Assembly (NCBI GenBank): GCA_964500645.1
Contig: CAZCOH010000013.1
Span: forward strand, 1 to 34,241
Direction: 5' to 3'
Length of the DNA stretch: 34,241 nucleotides
Source of the DNA: CAYFIW01 sp964500645
Lineage (GTDB): Bacteria; Chloroflexota; Dehalococcoidia; Lucifugimonadales; UBA826
Positions 24,270 to 32,198 of this stretch are shown piece by piece; within the stretch, counting starts at the first letter, position 1, and every line of letters begins with the position of its first letter. The notes beneath the pieces were generated by a model. The model worked only from the letters and a program-made list of their open reading frames with translations. It ran no database searches and had not been told where the DNA came from. The position numbers and the translations under genes were made by a program.

Positions 24270-25418
24270 CTAAGAAAGCATCCTCTCAATTGTTTGAGGG
24301 TATTTATGATGTGCGCCAGATATGAGTGAAATCGATCCATCCTCGCCAACTTTTATATCTTCGGTATCATCAAGGAATTCAAGATGTGCGACTACCTCAG
24401 ACACAGCAGCCATTAAATTCCCTCCAAGCAATTTACCTCTGCTAAATATACCTTCAGTGAGATCTTCTAGGCTAGATTCTCCATTTCCAATCGACTTAAT
24501 AAGTCGAGCCAATCTTCTGGAATGATGGTCAATAATATCTTTTGCTCTACTTGGATCTACTTCATTTAGATTTCCGCGGTTGTAAAGACGATGGGCTGGC
24601 AGCAAGACAGTATCATTTGCAAAACGAGTGATAATTCCCAAAGATTCCAAATAAACACCTAACCCATACAAACTTTCCAAGTCGGTCTTAGAAATTTTAA
24701 TATCTATATCGACTGAATTTTTAAACACCATTTTTGAAGTTGGATGAGGAGTGATTTCTGGGAGTACATGATCCCCAGTAAATAAAATGTTGTCTATCTC
24801 TAGGCAAATCTGGTCAGGAGAATGGCCAGGCGTAGACAAAACTTTCATATCGCCAATATTATCCCCTTGGGACAAGTTAGAATTCACCTTGGTAGACTTC
24901 CTCAAATGGTAATATTCACCATCACTTTTTGCCCTTTGGTTAAACGTATCTTTATCGATCATTTTTTTCCCAATAGCGCTTAATTCCCTTTTAAGTACCG
25001 TTGCAGAAAAATCCTGAATATCCCAGGATCTATATGCCTTCAACAAATCGTAAGATTCGTGAGCAAACAACCTTGAGCCAGATTCCTTTATAAACTCTGG
25101 TATTGTGCCATCATGGTCCGAGTGGCCGTGAGTAACTATAACGTTGGTGACATCTGCTAAATCTATCCCTGCGGCCTTATAGCCATCCCTAAGGCTTTCA
25201 AATGAACCAGGACTCCCAACATCAACCGCATTTAACCCAATATTTTCAAAAACATATGACCAAGTAGGGCCAGTTCTGGATTTATTTGGTTGCGTCACAG
25301 CAACTGCACTGATTTCACGCCCAGAAGAAGTAGTTATACGAAAAACCCAATTTTCTCCATTGGATTTCCCTTCACGAACAGTGGAATAGTTCGCCGGTAA
25401 TTTTAACAATCTACTCAC
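24270..25418 (-). CDS. Metallo-beta-lactamase-fold hydrolase
   Basis: Binuclear metal hydrolase of 382 residues; substrate unknown. The metal motif THGHSDHDG gives His97, His99, Asp101 and His102; later ligands are His in STPGHSPDQ, Asp in LFTGDHVLPE and His in LLPAHRLYN. The C-terminal part (from about 300) is helical with an SRRLARLIKSIG segment, the winged-helix-like tail found in lactamase-B2/glyoxalase II relatives. The start may be GTG at 25418 or, better supported by GGTGA five bases upstream, TTG at 25409 (three residues shorter). tRNA-His lies just upstream on the same strand; the DehI-like gene follows 102 bases downstream. Confidence 0.8.
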   Translation of the reverse strand: MSRLLKLPANYSTVREGKSNGENWVFRITTSSGREISAVAVTQPNKSRTGPTWSYVFENIGLNAVDVGSPGSFESLRDGYKAAGIDLADVTNVIVTHGHSDHDGTIPEFIKESGSRLFAHESYDLLKAYRSWDIQDFSATVLKRELSAIGKKMIDKDTFNQRAKSDGEYYHLRKSTKVNSNLSQGDNIGDMKVLSTPGHSPDQICLEIDNILFTGDHVLPEITPHPTSKMVFKNSVDIDIKISKTDLESLYGLGVYLESLGIITRFANDTVLLPAHRLYNRGNLNEVDPSRAKDIIDHHSRRLARLIKSIGNGESSLEDLTEGIFSRGKLLGGNLMAAVSEVVAHLEFLDDTEDIKVGEDGSISLISGAHHKYPQTIERMLS

Positions 25419-25463
25419 CTTTCAGGCACAAATTTGCCCAAATTATTCCTTAATTGGGATCTA

Positions 25464-25541
25464 TGGGGTGAGCGAAGGGATTCGAACCCTCGATCTCCAG
25501 GGCCACAACCTGGCGCCTTAACCGACTTGGCCACGCTCACC
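25464..25541 (-). tRNA. tRNA-His, anticodon GTG
   Basis: Cloverleaf on the minus strand: acceptor GTGAGCG/CGCTCAC, anticodon arm CCAGG-TTGTGGC-CCTGG with anticodon GTG, T-arm GAGGG-TTCGAAT-CCCTT. It has the His-specific extra G(-1) at 25541, opposite discriminator C73 at 25467, which is diagnostic. CCA is encoded (25466-25464). Confidence 0.97.
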
Positions 25542-25553
25542 ACGACTTAAAAA

Positions 25554-25583
25554 AGTCTAGCACTGGAAACGAAACAGGGTCAA
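25554..25583 (-). promoter_or_regulatory. Probable tRNA-His promoter
   Basis: On the minus strand, TTGACC (25583-25578, five of six to consensus), 18 bases, then TAGACT (25559-25554) preceded by TGC, an extended -10. Transcription would begin just before the tRNA 5' end at 25541. A small hairpin GACTT-AAAA-AAGTC (25543-25556) lies between them. Confidence 0.5.
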
Positions 25584-25632
25584 CGGGGAAGCTACCATTC
25601 AACAAAAGCTAAATTAAAATTTAAGTTCTCTA

Positions 25633-25926
25633 TTAAGCGTTAGCTGTCAAAGACTCCAATAAATCCTCAACCATAATATCGGTCTTGGTATGGTGCCTAA
25701 GCGGAAGTTGTGGGTCAACGTTGTAAACATTGCGTCGCCCTATTTTTTGACGCCTTATGTACCCTGCAACTTCAAGATCTGAAATTATTTTATGAGTCGT
25801 TCTCTCTGTAACACCAATGTGATTAGCTATTTCTCTCGCTGTGCTCGTCGAATTATGAAATATATAACTCAACACCAATCCATGATTAGTAATGAAGGTC
25901 CATTTGGGTGATTGGGGTTGTACCAC
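25633..25926 (-). CDS. Small winged-helix transcriptional regulator (MarR-like)
   Basis: 97-residue DNA-binding protein made of a single winged helix-turn-helix. The sequence STAREIANHIGVTERTTHKI forms the HTH, followed by SDLEVAGYIRRQKIGRRNVY as recognition helix and wing, and the C-terminal PLRHHTKTDIMVEDLLESL may dimerise. Target and signal are unknown. The start is GTG at 25926 with AAGGA 7 bases upstream. A palindrome overlaps its own likely promoter (25993-26018), which suggests autoregulation. It stands alone, flanked by tRNA-His and pepA on the same strand. Confidence 0.8.
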   Translation of the reverse strand: MVQPQSPKWTFITNHGLVLSYIFHNSTSTAREIANHIGVTERTTHKIISDLEVAGYIRRQKIGRRNVYNVDPQLPLRHHTKTDIMVEDLLESLTANA

Positions 25927-25992
25927 TTAGCTTCCTTTAAGTAAAAGTCCCTTGGTCCGGGAGATGTTATCTAGGCTCAGAATCTAACACAC

Positions 25993-26018
25993 ACTATAGT
26001 CATGTGACAACTTCACAT
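25993..26018 (-). promoter_or_regulatory. Regulator promoter with overlapping palindrome
   Basis: On the minus strand a -10-like TATAGT (25998-25993) lies about 67 bases before the winged-helix gene. Just upstream, ATGTGA-CAACT-TCACAT (26002-26018) is a perfect 6-bp palindrome with 5-base spacer, placed where it would cover the -10/-35 spacer. It looks like a CRP-type TGTGA/TCACA site but the spacer is 5, not 6, so a different dimeric regulator, possibly the gene's own product, is more likely. Confidence 0.4.
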
Positions 26019-26048
26019 CTCGAGATTTAGTTAGATAAATTTTTAATT

Positions 26049-27557
26049 TTAGTTAGCTAGCATTTGACACAATTCAATCAAAGTCCTCACACCAGATCCA
26101 GTCGCTCCTTTTACAAGATCACCCCTTGTTCTATTAGTCATACTTGTTGCAGCAATATCCAAATGAACCCATGAAGCTTCGTCAACAAAACTTCCTATGA
26201 ACATAGCTCCCGTAATTGCCCCAGCTCCAGATCCTCCAGAATTTTTTAAGTCAGCTATGTCACTGCTGAATTGAGACTTATATTCCTCAAATGTGGGAAG
26301 TTCCCAAATCCTCTCACCTACCCTGTCACCAGCATCAATAACCATGTCGGTAAACAGTGGGTCATTGCCAAATGCACCTATGCACTGGTCACCCAATGCT
26401 GATCTGACCGCCCCTGTTAGGGTTGCCACATCTACTATTCTATTTACTCCTCTTGACCTTGCATAACAGACTGCATCAGCTAGCACCAATCTTCCTTCTG
26501 CATCGGTATTATCGATTTCAATAGTTGTTCCATCCATCGCAGTCACAACATCACTGGGACGTTGAGCTGAAGCCCCTGGCATATTTTCTGTCGCAGGAAC
26601 AATACCCAAAACATTAATTTTAGGTTTAAGATCAGCAACCGATTTCATCGCACCAATTACTGCAGCTCCTCCTGCCATGTCTCCTTTCATAGTCCTCATA
26701 CCAGCAGGAGACTTCAAATCCAATCCACCACTGTCAAAAGTTATTCCTTTTCCAAGAAAAGCGATGGAATTGTCAGGATGTTCTTTATCGCCTATATAAT
26801 CCATCACAATTAGCTTGGGAGGTTCTGCGCTTCCTCTGGCAACTCCGAGGAGTGCTCCCATTCCCATAATCTCCATATTCTCACTATCCATGACCTCAAC
26901 GTTGATTGTTGTGTCTTTCAATGTCTCGATCGTTACCTCAGAAAGACGGGTTGGTGTCATGTGATTCGGGGGGCCATTTGAGAGGTCTCTCGCAAGGTTG
27001 ACCGACTGACCAATAGATTCTCCATACGAAATATACTTAGACAAGCTCTCTGAATTCTTTGAAAAATCGTTGCTATCTATCACAATCATTAATTCATCGA
27101 TGTCCGATTCATTCTTTGAGGACTTGTATAACTCGTACTTATACAATCCGGAATTAGACGATTCTGACACTATAGAGATAGTCTCCTTTAAATTTATAGA
27201 CTTGGTCGTAAAGGAATTAATGATCACAGAACAACTTGATGAACTACTCCCCCGGGCTCTTCTAAACGCAGCTGACAGAAAATCTCTTAATTTACCAGTT
27301 GTGAGCACATCTTTCTTTCCCAAACCACAAATCAGAATTCTTTTGGGTGTGATTTTATTCAAAGAATGTACCAGTGTGAGTGAATCAGATTTTCCCGTTA
27401 TCTCACCATCACACATTAAGTCAGAAAAAGTATTATCAAATTTTAAATCTAAGTGTTTGAAACAATCATTGTTTTCCTTATCATTTTCAAACAATCCCAC
27501 AAGAACACAATCAGTTTGCAGTTCGGATACCTGGCCACCAACAAGACTTATTTTCAT
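26049..27557 (-). CDS. pepA: Leucyl aminopeptidase (M17 family)
   Basis: Removes N-terminal amino acids from peptides; a cytosolic hexameric di-metal enzyme. The 502-residue protein has the N-terminal macro-like domain and the M17 catalytic domain with GKGITFDSGGLDLK (metal-binding Lys and Asp), MKGDMAGGAAV, and the family signature NTDAEGRLVLADA. The C-terminal block GAITGAMFIGSFVD is also typical. The ATG at 27557 has AAGGAG upstream, but about 12 bases away, longer than usual. PepA homologues can also act as DNA-binding proteins in some bacteria; nothing here supports that. Divergent from the aminotransferase gene. Confidence 0.96.
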   Translation of the reverse strand: MKISLVGGQVSELQTDCVLVGLFENDKENNDCFKHLDLKFDNTFSDLMCDGEITGKSDSLTLVHSLNKITPKRILICGLGKKDVLTTGKLRDFLSAAFRRARGSSSSSCSVIINSFTTKSINLKETISIVSESSNSGLYKYELYKSSKNESDIDELMIVIDSNDFSKNSESLSKYISYGESIGQSVNLARDLSNGPPNHMTPTRLSEVTIETLKDTTINVEVMDSENMEIMGMGALLGVARGSAEPPKLIVMDYIGDKEHPDNSIAFLGKGITFDSGGLDLKSPAGMRTMKGDMAGGAAVIGAMKSVADLKPKINVLGIVPATENMPGASAQRPSDVVTAMDGTTIEIDNTDAEGRLVLADAVCYARSRGVNRIVDVATLTGAVRSALGDQCIGAFGNDPLFTDMVIDAGDRVGERIWELPTFEEYKSQFSSDIADLKNSGGSGAGAITGAMFIGSFVDEASWVHLDIAATSMTNRTRGDLVKGATGSGVRTLIELCQMLAN

Positions 27558-27600
27558 TTGTCAAAAACTCTCCTTGTAAAGTTTATGTAAACAGCGCAAT

Positions 27601-27631
27601 ATTTTATTAAAAGTTCAATGAATCGTGTCAA
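27601..27631 (-). promoter_or_regulatory. Possible pepA promoter
   Basis: On the minus strand a perfect -35 TTGACA (27631-27626) is followed after 19 bases by TAAAAT (27606-27601), five of six to the -10 consensus. The spacing is long but tolerable. Transcription would start about 35 bases before the pepA ATG. Confidence 0.4.
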
Positions 27632-27697
27632 TGAACCCCAATATTAGTACATAATTTATTGTTAGGCCCACCCGTATAGAACCCATAGAGTCAAATT

Positions 27698-27736
27698 GTT
27701 AGAATAATCCGCGACCCTTCTATAGATTATTCAAAC
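27698..27736. promoter_or_regulatory. Inverted repeat in the pepA/aminotransferase divergent region
   Basis: GTTAGAATAATC (27698-27709) and GATTATTCAAAC (27725-27736) pair at 11 of 12 positions, with eight consecutive inner pairs and a 15-base spacer. A weak -10-like TATAGA (27721-27726) for the aminotransferase gene overlaps the right arm. It fits a dimeric operator or a leader stem-loop about 40-50 bases before the ribosome site at 27775-27779. Confidence 0.45.
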
Positions 27737-27785
27737 TGAAAGAGTCATGTCTGTATGTAAAACTATTTTAATTCGGAGGCAGTTG

Positions 27786-29072
27786 ATGAAGTCAAAAAAT
27801 AGATCTGAACGCGAAAATCAAATGTTAAAAAGAGCTGAATTAGTTTTGCCTCAAGGAACACTTGGTAATCTCCCATACGAGACAATAATAAGTCATGGTA
27901 AAGGAAGCCACATTTGGGACGAAAGTGGTAACGAATACGTGGATTATCTTCTTGGGTCTGGACCTATGATAGTGGGACACGCTCATCCAAATGTCACGGA
28001 AGCGGTATTATCTCAGATTGATAACGGCACTACTTTTTTTGCAACAAATGAGAAAGCCATATCTCTTGCCGAAGAAATCGTAAACGCGGTTCCATGTGCG
28101 GAGAAAGTAAGGTTCTGCAGTACCGGATCTGAAGCCACTTTGTATGCAATGAGAACAGCTCGAGCATTCCGAGGCAGAGATAAAATCCTAAAATTTGAAG
28201 GAGGTTTCCATGGTATGAATGACTACGCCTTGATGAGTATGTCTCCCAGCAAGTCCCTAGAATACCCTCAAGCAGAATCTGATTCCGCAGGTATACCAGC
28301 TTCAATAGCGTCAGAAATGCTAATAGCACCTTTCAATAATTTAGATATAACAACTGCCATAATTGAGACCCATCAGGATGAGTTGGCTGGCGTTATTGTT
28401 GAACCATTCCAACGATTAATTCCTCCACGGGAGGGATTTTTAGAAGGACTACGTGAAATAACAGAACATTACGAGATCCCACTTATCTTTGACGAAGTGG
28501 TCACTGGATTCCGTTTTGCCTACGGGGGTGCTCAAGAATATTACGGTGTAAAGCCTGATATATGTACATTAGGCAAAGCAATAGCCGGAGGTTTCCCACT
28601 TACCGCCGTAGCCGGTAAAGATTATTTAATGAATCACTTTAATTCCGATTCGGTAGAAAAAGATAACTTTATGCCACAAATAGGAACATTGAGTGGTAAT
28701 CCAGTAGCATGTGCTGCGGGTTTGGAAGTTTTATCGATACTAAAAACACCCGGCGTTTACGAAAATATCTTCAAAAAAGGTATGGAAACTATGAAAGCAT
28801 TACAAAGAACTTTTGATGATGCCAAAATCCCAGCGAAAGTCGTAGGTGAGCCAGTATTGTTTGATGTGTTTTTTACTGATCACGACGTCTATGACTATAG
28901 AACTAGTATTCTTGGCAACACAAGCACTTTGGCAAATTTCAATTCCATCTTGCTTGAAAATGGAATTTTTAAAGGAACCACAAAATTCTATTTTTCAACT
29001 GAGCATAATGAAGATGACTTAACCAAAACAATTAACGCATTTGAGATAGCTTCAGATCGACTTAATAGCTAA
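27786..29072 (+). CDS. Class-III aminotransferase, glutamate-1-semialdehyde aminomutase-like
   Basis: PLP enzyme of 428 residues in the class-III aminotransferase family, closest by motif to glutamate-1-semialdehyde 2,1-aminomutase (HemL). It shows HIWDESGNEYVDYLLGSGPM, GHAHPNVTEAV, FCSTGSEATLYAMRTARAF, KFEGGFHGMNDY, LIFDEVVTGFRFAYGGAQ and the PLP-lysine K264 in LGKAIAGGFPLTAVAG. It differs from textbook HemL (no GGVNSPVRAF start, and FHGMND where HemL has YHGHAD), so it may be a catabolic relative with another amine substrate. ATG 27786 has GGAGG six bases upstream; the frame also extends to 27747. No heme-synthesis gene adjoins. Confidence 0.85.
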   Translation: MKSKNRSERENQMLKRAELVLPQGTLGNLPYETIISHGKGSHIWDESGNEYVDYLLGSGPMIVGHAHPNVTEAVLSQIDNGTTFFATNEKAISLAEEIVNAVPCAEKVRFCSTGSEATLYAMRTARAFRGRDKILKFEGGFHGMNDYALMSMSPSKSLEYPQAESDSAGIPASIASEMLIAPFNNLDITTAIIETHQDELAGVIVEPFQRLIPPREGFLEGLREITEHYEIPLIFDEVVTGFRFAYGGAQEYYGVKPDICTLGKAIAGGFPLTAVAGKDYLMNHFNSDSVEKDNFMPQIGTLSGNPVACAAGLEVLSILKTPGVYENIFKKGMETMKALQRTFDDAKIPAKVVGEPVLFDVFFTDHDVYDYRTSILGNTSTLANFNSILLENGIFKGTTKFYFSTEHNEDDLTKTINAFEIASDRLNS

Positions 29073-29079
29073 TATATTC

Positions 29080-29129
29080 GAAATAGCACTACAAACCATA
29101 CATAATCTTCAAAAAATGGTGCTTATTTC
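29080..29129 (+). repeat. Imperfect inverted repeat just after the aminotransferase gene
   Basis: GAAATAGCAC (29080-29089) and GTGCTTATTTC (29119-29129) pair along all ten positions with one bulged T and a 29-base loop. It begins seven bases after the stop codon, but no T-run follows, so a terminator role is uncertain; it may shape the mRNA 3' end. Confidence 0.35.
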
Positions 29130-29200
29130 AATTGACTGTTGGGTACCTGATTCACTAGTTTCTCTTTAGTGGGATTTCATTTAAGTACTCCAAGTCACCA

Positions 29201-29294
29201 TTGAGTTCACGCTGGAGCCTTTTAAATTATTTGAATAGGCTCGATTGAAATGAATGGTAAGCAGCTAACACGTTGCTTATGAATCTCTATAGAG
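29201..29294 (+). promoter_or_regulatory. Possible promoter and two dyads before the second MBL gene
   Basis: TTGAGT (29201-29206), 16 bases, then TAAATT (29223-29228) is a weak sigma70-like pair. Downstream, TAAGCAGC-TAACAC-GTTGCTTA (29258-29279, one G-T mismatch) and the perfect palindrome CTCTATAGAG (29285-29294) lie in the leader before the ribosome site AAGGA (29320-29324). The 29073-29333 gap otherwise shows no gene. Confidence 0.3.
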
Positions 29295-29333
29295 TCTCTG
29301 ATAGTCGCCTTATTTTTCAAAGGATGGTTATGA

Positions 29334-30170
29334 ATGAACTATGACGACAATAAGGTAAATTTAATTTCCGACGGAACACTGATGGTCGATGGAGGCTATG
29401 CTTTCGGTCAGGTTCCGAGAACAGAATGGGAGACCCAAATAAAGCCTGATAGACGTAACAGAGTCAGGTTTGCAATGAATAGTATGGTTATCCAAACGCC
29501 TACGGCAAACATACTTGTTGACACAGGAGTCGGTAATAAAAGGACAGATGAACTCAAAGAATCACATCACATCAATGGAAATAAACTGATAAGAAATTTA
29601 AAAGAGTTCGATTTAAGCGCTCGGGATATAGATATAGTTGTGCTAACTCACCTTCATTTCGACCATTCCGGGGGTTGCACTAAGCTCAATAGAACTGGCT
29701 CAGCGGTCCCCATTTTCCCTCGGGCAAGGCATCTTGTTCAAAAAGATTGCTGGAGTGAAGCTATCTCACCTAACGAAAGATATGAAGACGTGTTCCACTC
29801 TGAAGACTTTTTACCTTTACAAGAAAAAGGACTCATCGAATTAGTCGATGGAGATACAGAAATCGTCCCAGGTGTTACATTGAAAGTAGCGGACGGCCCA
29901 TCTAAAGGTCACCAGATGGTTATGGTTAACATGGGAAGCGAAAGAATCGTATTCGCAGGTGATCTAATACCTACGGCTTACCACCTCCAAGCCAATTTCA
30001 TTGCTGCTGCAGACGAATTCCCTAATGAAACCCTAGTTCAGAAAAAAGAACTTCTGGATATGGCAATGAAAGAAGGTTGGATAATCGTCTTTGGTCATGG
30101 TCAAGAGCACCGCTCTGGCTACGTAGAAGAATGGAATGGAAAGCCATATCTACTACCCAAAGAGATTTAA
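29334..30170 (+). CDS. Metallo-beta-lactamase-fold hydrolase (lactonase-like)
   Basis: Binuclear metal hydrolase of 278 residues, substrate unknown. The motif LTHLHFDHSGG gives His106, His108, Asp110 and His111; further ligands are His in GPSKGHQMVMV and Asp in IVFAGDLIPT, and the C-terminal FGHGQEH supplies a last His. The N-terminal ILVDTGVGNK and the overall layout match quorum-lactonase and methyl-parathion-hydrolase-like members. ATG 29334 has AAGGA nine bases upstream. Its TAA and the TAA of the convergent mtaB share four bases (30167-30170). Confidence 0.82.
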   Translation: MNYDDNKVNLISDGTLMVDGGYAFGQVPRTEWETQIKPDRRNRVRFAMNSMVIQTPTANILVDTGVGNKRTDELKESHHINGNKLIRNLKEFDLSARDIDIVVLTHLHFDHSGGCTKLNRTGSAVPIFPRARHLVQKDCWSEAISPNERYEDVFHSEDFLPLQEKGLIELVDGDTEIVPGVTLKVADGPSKGHQMVMVNMGSERIVFAGDLIPTAYHLQANFIAAADEFPNETLVQKKELLDMAMKEGWIIVFGHGQEHRSGYVEEWNGKPYLLPKEI

Positions 30171-31456
30171 TGACACACAATCATAGGACCCATGGGGTTA
30201 GAAAAATCATATCTAACGACCAGCTCTTCTAAATCAGACTTTATAGATTCACATCTACCTTGTACTCTTACGTAATTCCCAGTCAGCCCGTATGCAAATT
30301 TGGGTCCCCGAGCACCGATATTTTTAGTTTCCCATAAAACATTCTCAGAAGAACCATCCATTTTCAATCTAAAATCGGAAAACTTTTCCTCCCCCATTGA
30401 TATCAACTCTCTAGATCGCCTAGCCTTAACTTGATAAGGAACATCATCCTCTAAATGTGCAGCAATAGTCCCATTGCGCCTCGAAAATTTAAAAACATGC
30501 ATGTCGGAAAATTTTGCCAAATCGCAAACTGACTTCGTTGCATCGTGGTCTTCCTCTGTTTCTCCTGGAAATCCAACAATAACGTCAGTTGTTATTGAAG
30601 CTCTATCCACTCTTGATCGAACCTTTTTAATTGACTCTAGAAATAATTTTGAGTCATACCTACGTCTCATTAATCCCAGAATTCGATCGCTACCACTTTG
30701 AAGAGGAATATGAAAATGAGGACATAGCCTCCCGCTATCCCAAAGATCTAATAATTCATCAGAGAACTCCTGAGGCTGAACAGAAGAAACTCTGATTCTA
30801 TTTATATCAGTATTTACTATGAGGCCATTAAGCAAAGTCTTTAATGAAGTACCATCAAACTCAAAGCCATAGCTTCCCAATTGGGTACCGGTAAGTACGA
30901 TCTCCTTATAACCTCTAGAATGTAAGTCATTGGCCTGATCAATTAGATCTTTGACCGGGACGCTACGCTCTCTTCCTCTGACTTTTGGAACGATACAATA
31001 TGAGCACATCTGATCACATCCTTCCTGGATCTTAAGCATTGCTCTATTTGCCTTTTGTATCCCTTCCCCTTGGTCCTCAACCACAGAATTATCTAATGTT
31101 GGAATTGGTCTCGTAGCTAGTTCATCAATAGTCAAATTAACTATTTCTGACTTTTCTGTGTTACCCACAACTAAATCAACTTCTACTAATTTTTCTAGAC
31201 TATCTCGATCCTTTTCCGCATAACATCCCGTCACGACCACAAGAGAGTCGGGGTTGTTACGTTTCGCACGTCTTATAGACTGCCTACCCTTTCGATCGGC
31301 CACATGAGTGACAGTGCAGGTATTTATGATGTAGATATCACATTCCGATTCAGTATCTACTAAACTAAAACCAGCACATGAAAATTCATCTCCCATCTTC
31401 AAGGAATCCGCCTGATTTAACTTACAACCCAATGTTTCTATAGCAACTTTTCGCAA
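30167..31456 (-). CDS. mtaB: tRNA t6A37 methylthiotransferase MtaB
   Basis: Radical SAM enzyme that converts t6A37 to ms2t6A37 in ANN-decoding tRNAs. The N-terminal methylthiotransferase domain has three cluster cysteines (LGCKLNQAD at 11, NTCTVT near 47, VTGCYAE near 78). The radical SAM motif is GCDQMCSYCIVPKVRGRERS, followed by ITTDVIVGFPGETEEDH and a C-terminal TRAM-like stretch. Length, 429, and the opening GCKLNQADS point to MtaB rather than MiaB or RimO. The start is TTG at 31456, with AGGG about 8 bases upstream. It acts downstream of TsaC, encoded at the other end of this window. Its end overlaps the convergent MBL gene by four bases. Confidence 0.92.
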   Translation of the reverse strand: MRKVAIETLGCKLNQADSLKMGDEFSCAGFSLVDTESECDIYIINTCTVTHVADRKGRQSIRRAKRNNPDSLVVVTGCYAEKDRDSLEKLVEVDLVVGNTEKSEIVNLTIDELATRPIPTLDNSVVEDQGEGIQKANRAMLKIQEGCDQMCSYCIVPKVRGRERSVPVKDLIDQANDLHSRGYKEIVLTGTQLGSYGFEFDGTSLKTLLNGLIVNTDINRIRVSSVQPQEFSDELLDLWDSGRLCPHFHIPLQSGSDRILGLMRRRYDSKLFLESIKKVRSRVDRASITTDVIVGFPGETEEDHDATKSVCDLAKFSDMHVFKFSRRNGTIAAHLEDDVPYQVKARRSRELISMGEEKFSDFRLKMDGSSENVLWETKNIGARGPKFAYGLTGNYVRVQGRCESIKSDLEELVVRYDFSNPMGPMIVCH

Positions 31457-31538
31457 ATCATCGCCCTTTTTACAATCATTCTTATACCAATAAGGAATAT
31501 TATTTTACGCCTTATGACAGAAATAGTGAGGAAACCAA

Positions 31539-32132
31539 TTGGTTAAATACATAGATATAACTAGAACCATCAGACCTGACATGGAAACATACCCAGGAGA
31601 TCCAATCGTCCAAGTGATATCGGAAACCCACAATGAAACCAGAGGTCCGATTATTTCCAAATTGTCATTCGGTTCACATACAGGAACACATATTGATGCC
31701 CCATTCCACATCATTAAGAACGGAGATTCAATTGCAGACTTCCCCTTGCAACTCTCAGCAGGCAAAGCATTAGTAATAAAATCCGACGAATCTTTGACCA
31801 CAATCAAAAAAGAAATTGCATATAGCGGTAGTCAATTTCTAATATTTAAGAAATCAGATGAAACACAGCAATTTCCTTCGATAGACCGTACTCTGGCAAA
31901 AGAGTTCAAAGAGCTCGGAACAGAGTTGATTGGTACAGATCTATTGTCAATTGACGAGGAGTCCACAGGATCATTTTTAAACCATAAAAATATACTTTGC
32001 CAGAAAATTTGGGTCGTGGAGAGTTTAGATCTTTCCTCAACCATACCTGGAATCTATCGTTATATTTTGCTGCCAATGAAAACATCAGCTCACGATGGAT
32101 CTCCGGTAAGAACCCTACTTATTAACGAATAA
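31539..32132 (+). CDS. Cyclase-family hydrolase (kynurenine formamidase-like)
   Basis: Metal-dependent hydrolase of the cyclase/kynurenine formamidase-like superfamily, 197 residues; substrate unknown. The opening YIDITRTIRPDMETYPGDP and the motif SHTGTHIDAPFHI (His47, His51, Asp53, His57, the metal ligands) are diagnostic. Family members include bacterial KynB and isatin hydrolase; the sequence does not choose between them, and no tryptophan-degradation gene adjoins. The start is TTG at 31539 with AGGA six bases upstream. Divergent from mtaB (82 bases) and 200 bases before fabF. Confidence 0.85.
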   Translation: MVKYIDITRTIRPDMETYPGDPIVQVISETHNETRGPIISKLSFGSHTGTHIDAPFHIIKNGDSIADFPLQLSAGKALVIKSDESLTTIKKEIAYSGSQFLIFKKSDETQQFPSIDRTLAKEFKELGTELIGTDLLSIDEESTGSFLNHKNILCQKIWVVESLDLSSTIPGIYRYILLPMKTSAHDGSPVRTLLINE

Positions 32133-32198
32133 TTAGCGATTTCTAGCTTATGTTTTAGAAATTTCATCGACAGAACACTGTAGGCATAAGTTTACTGT

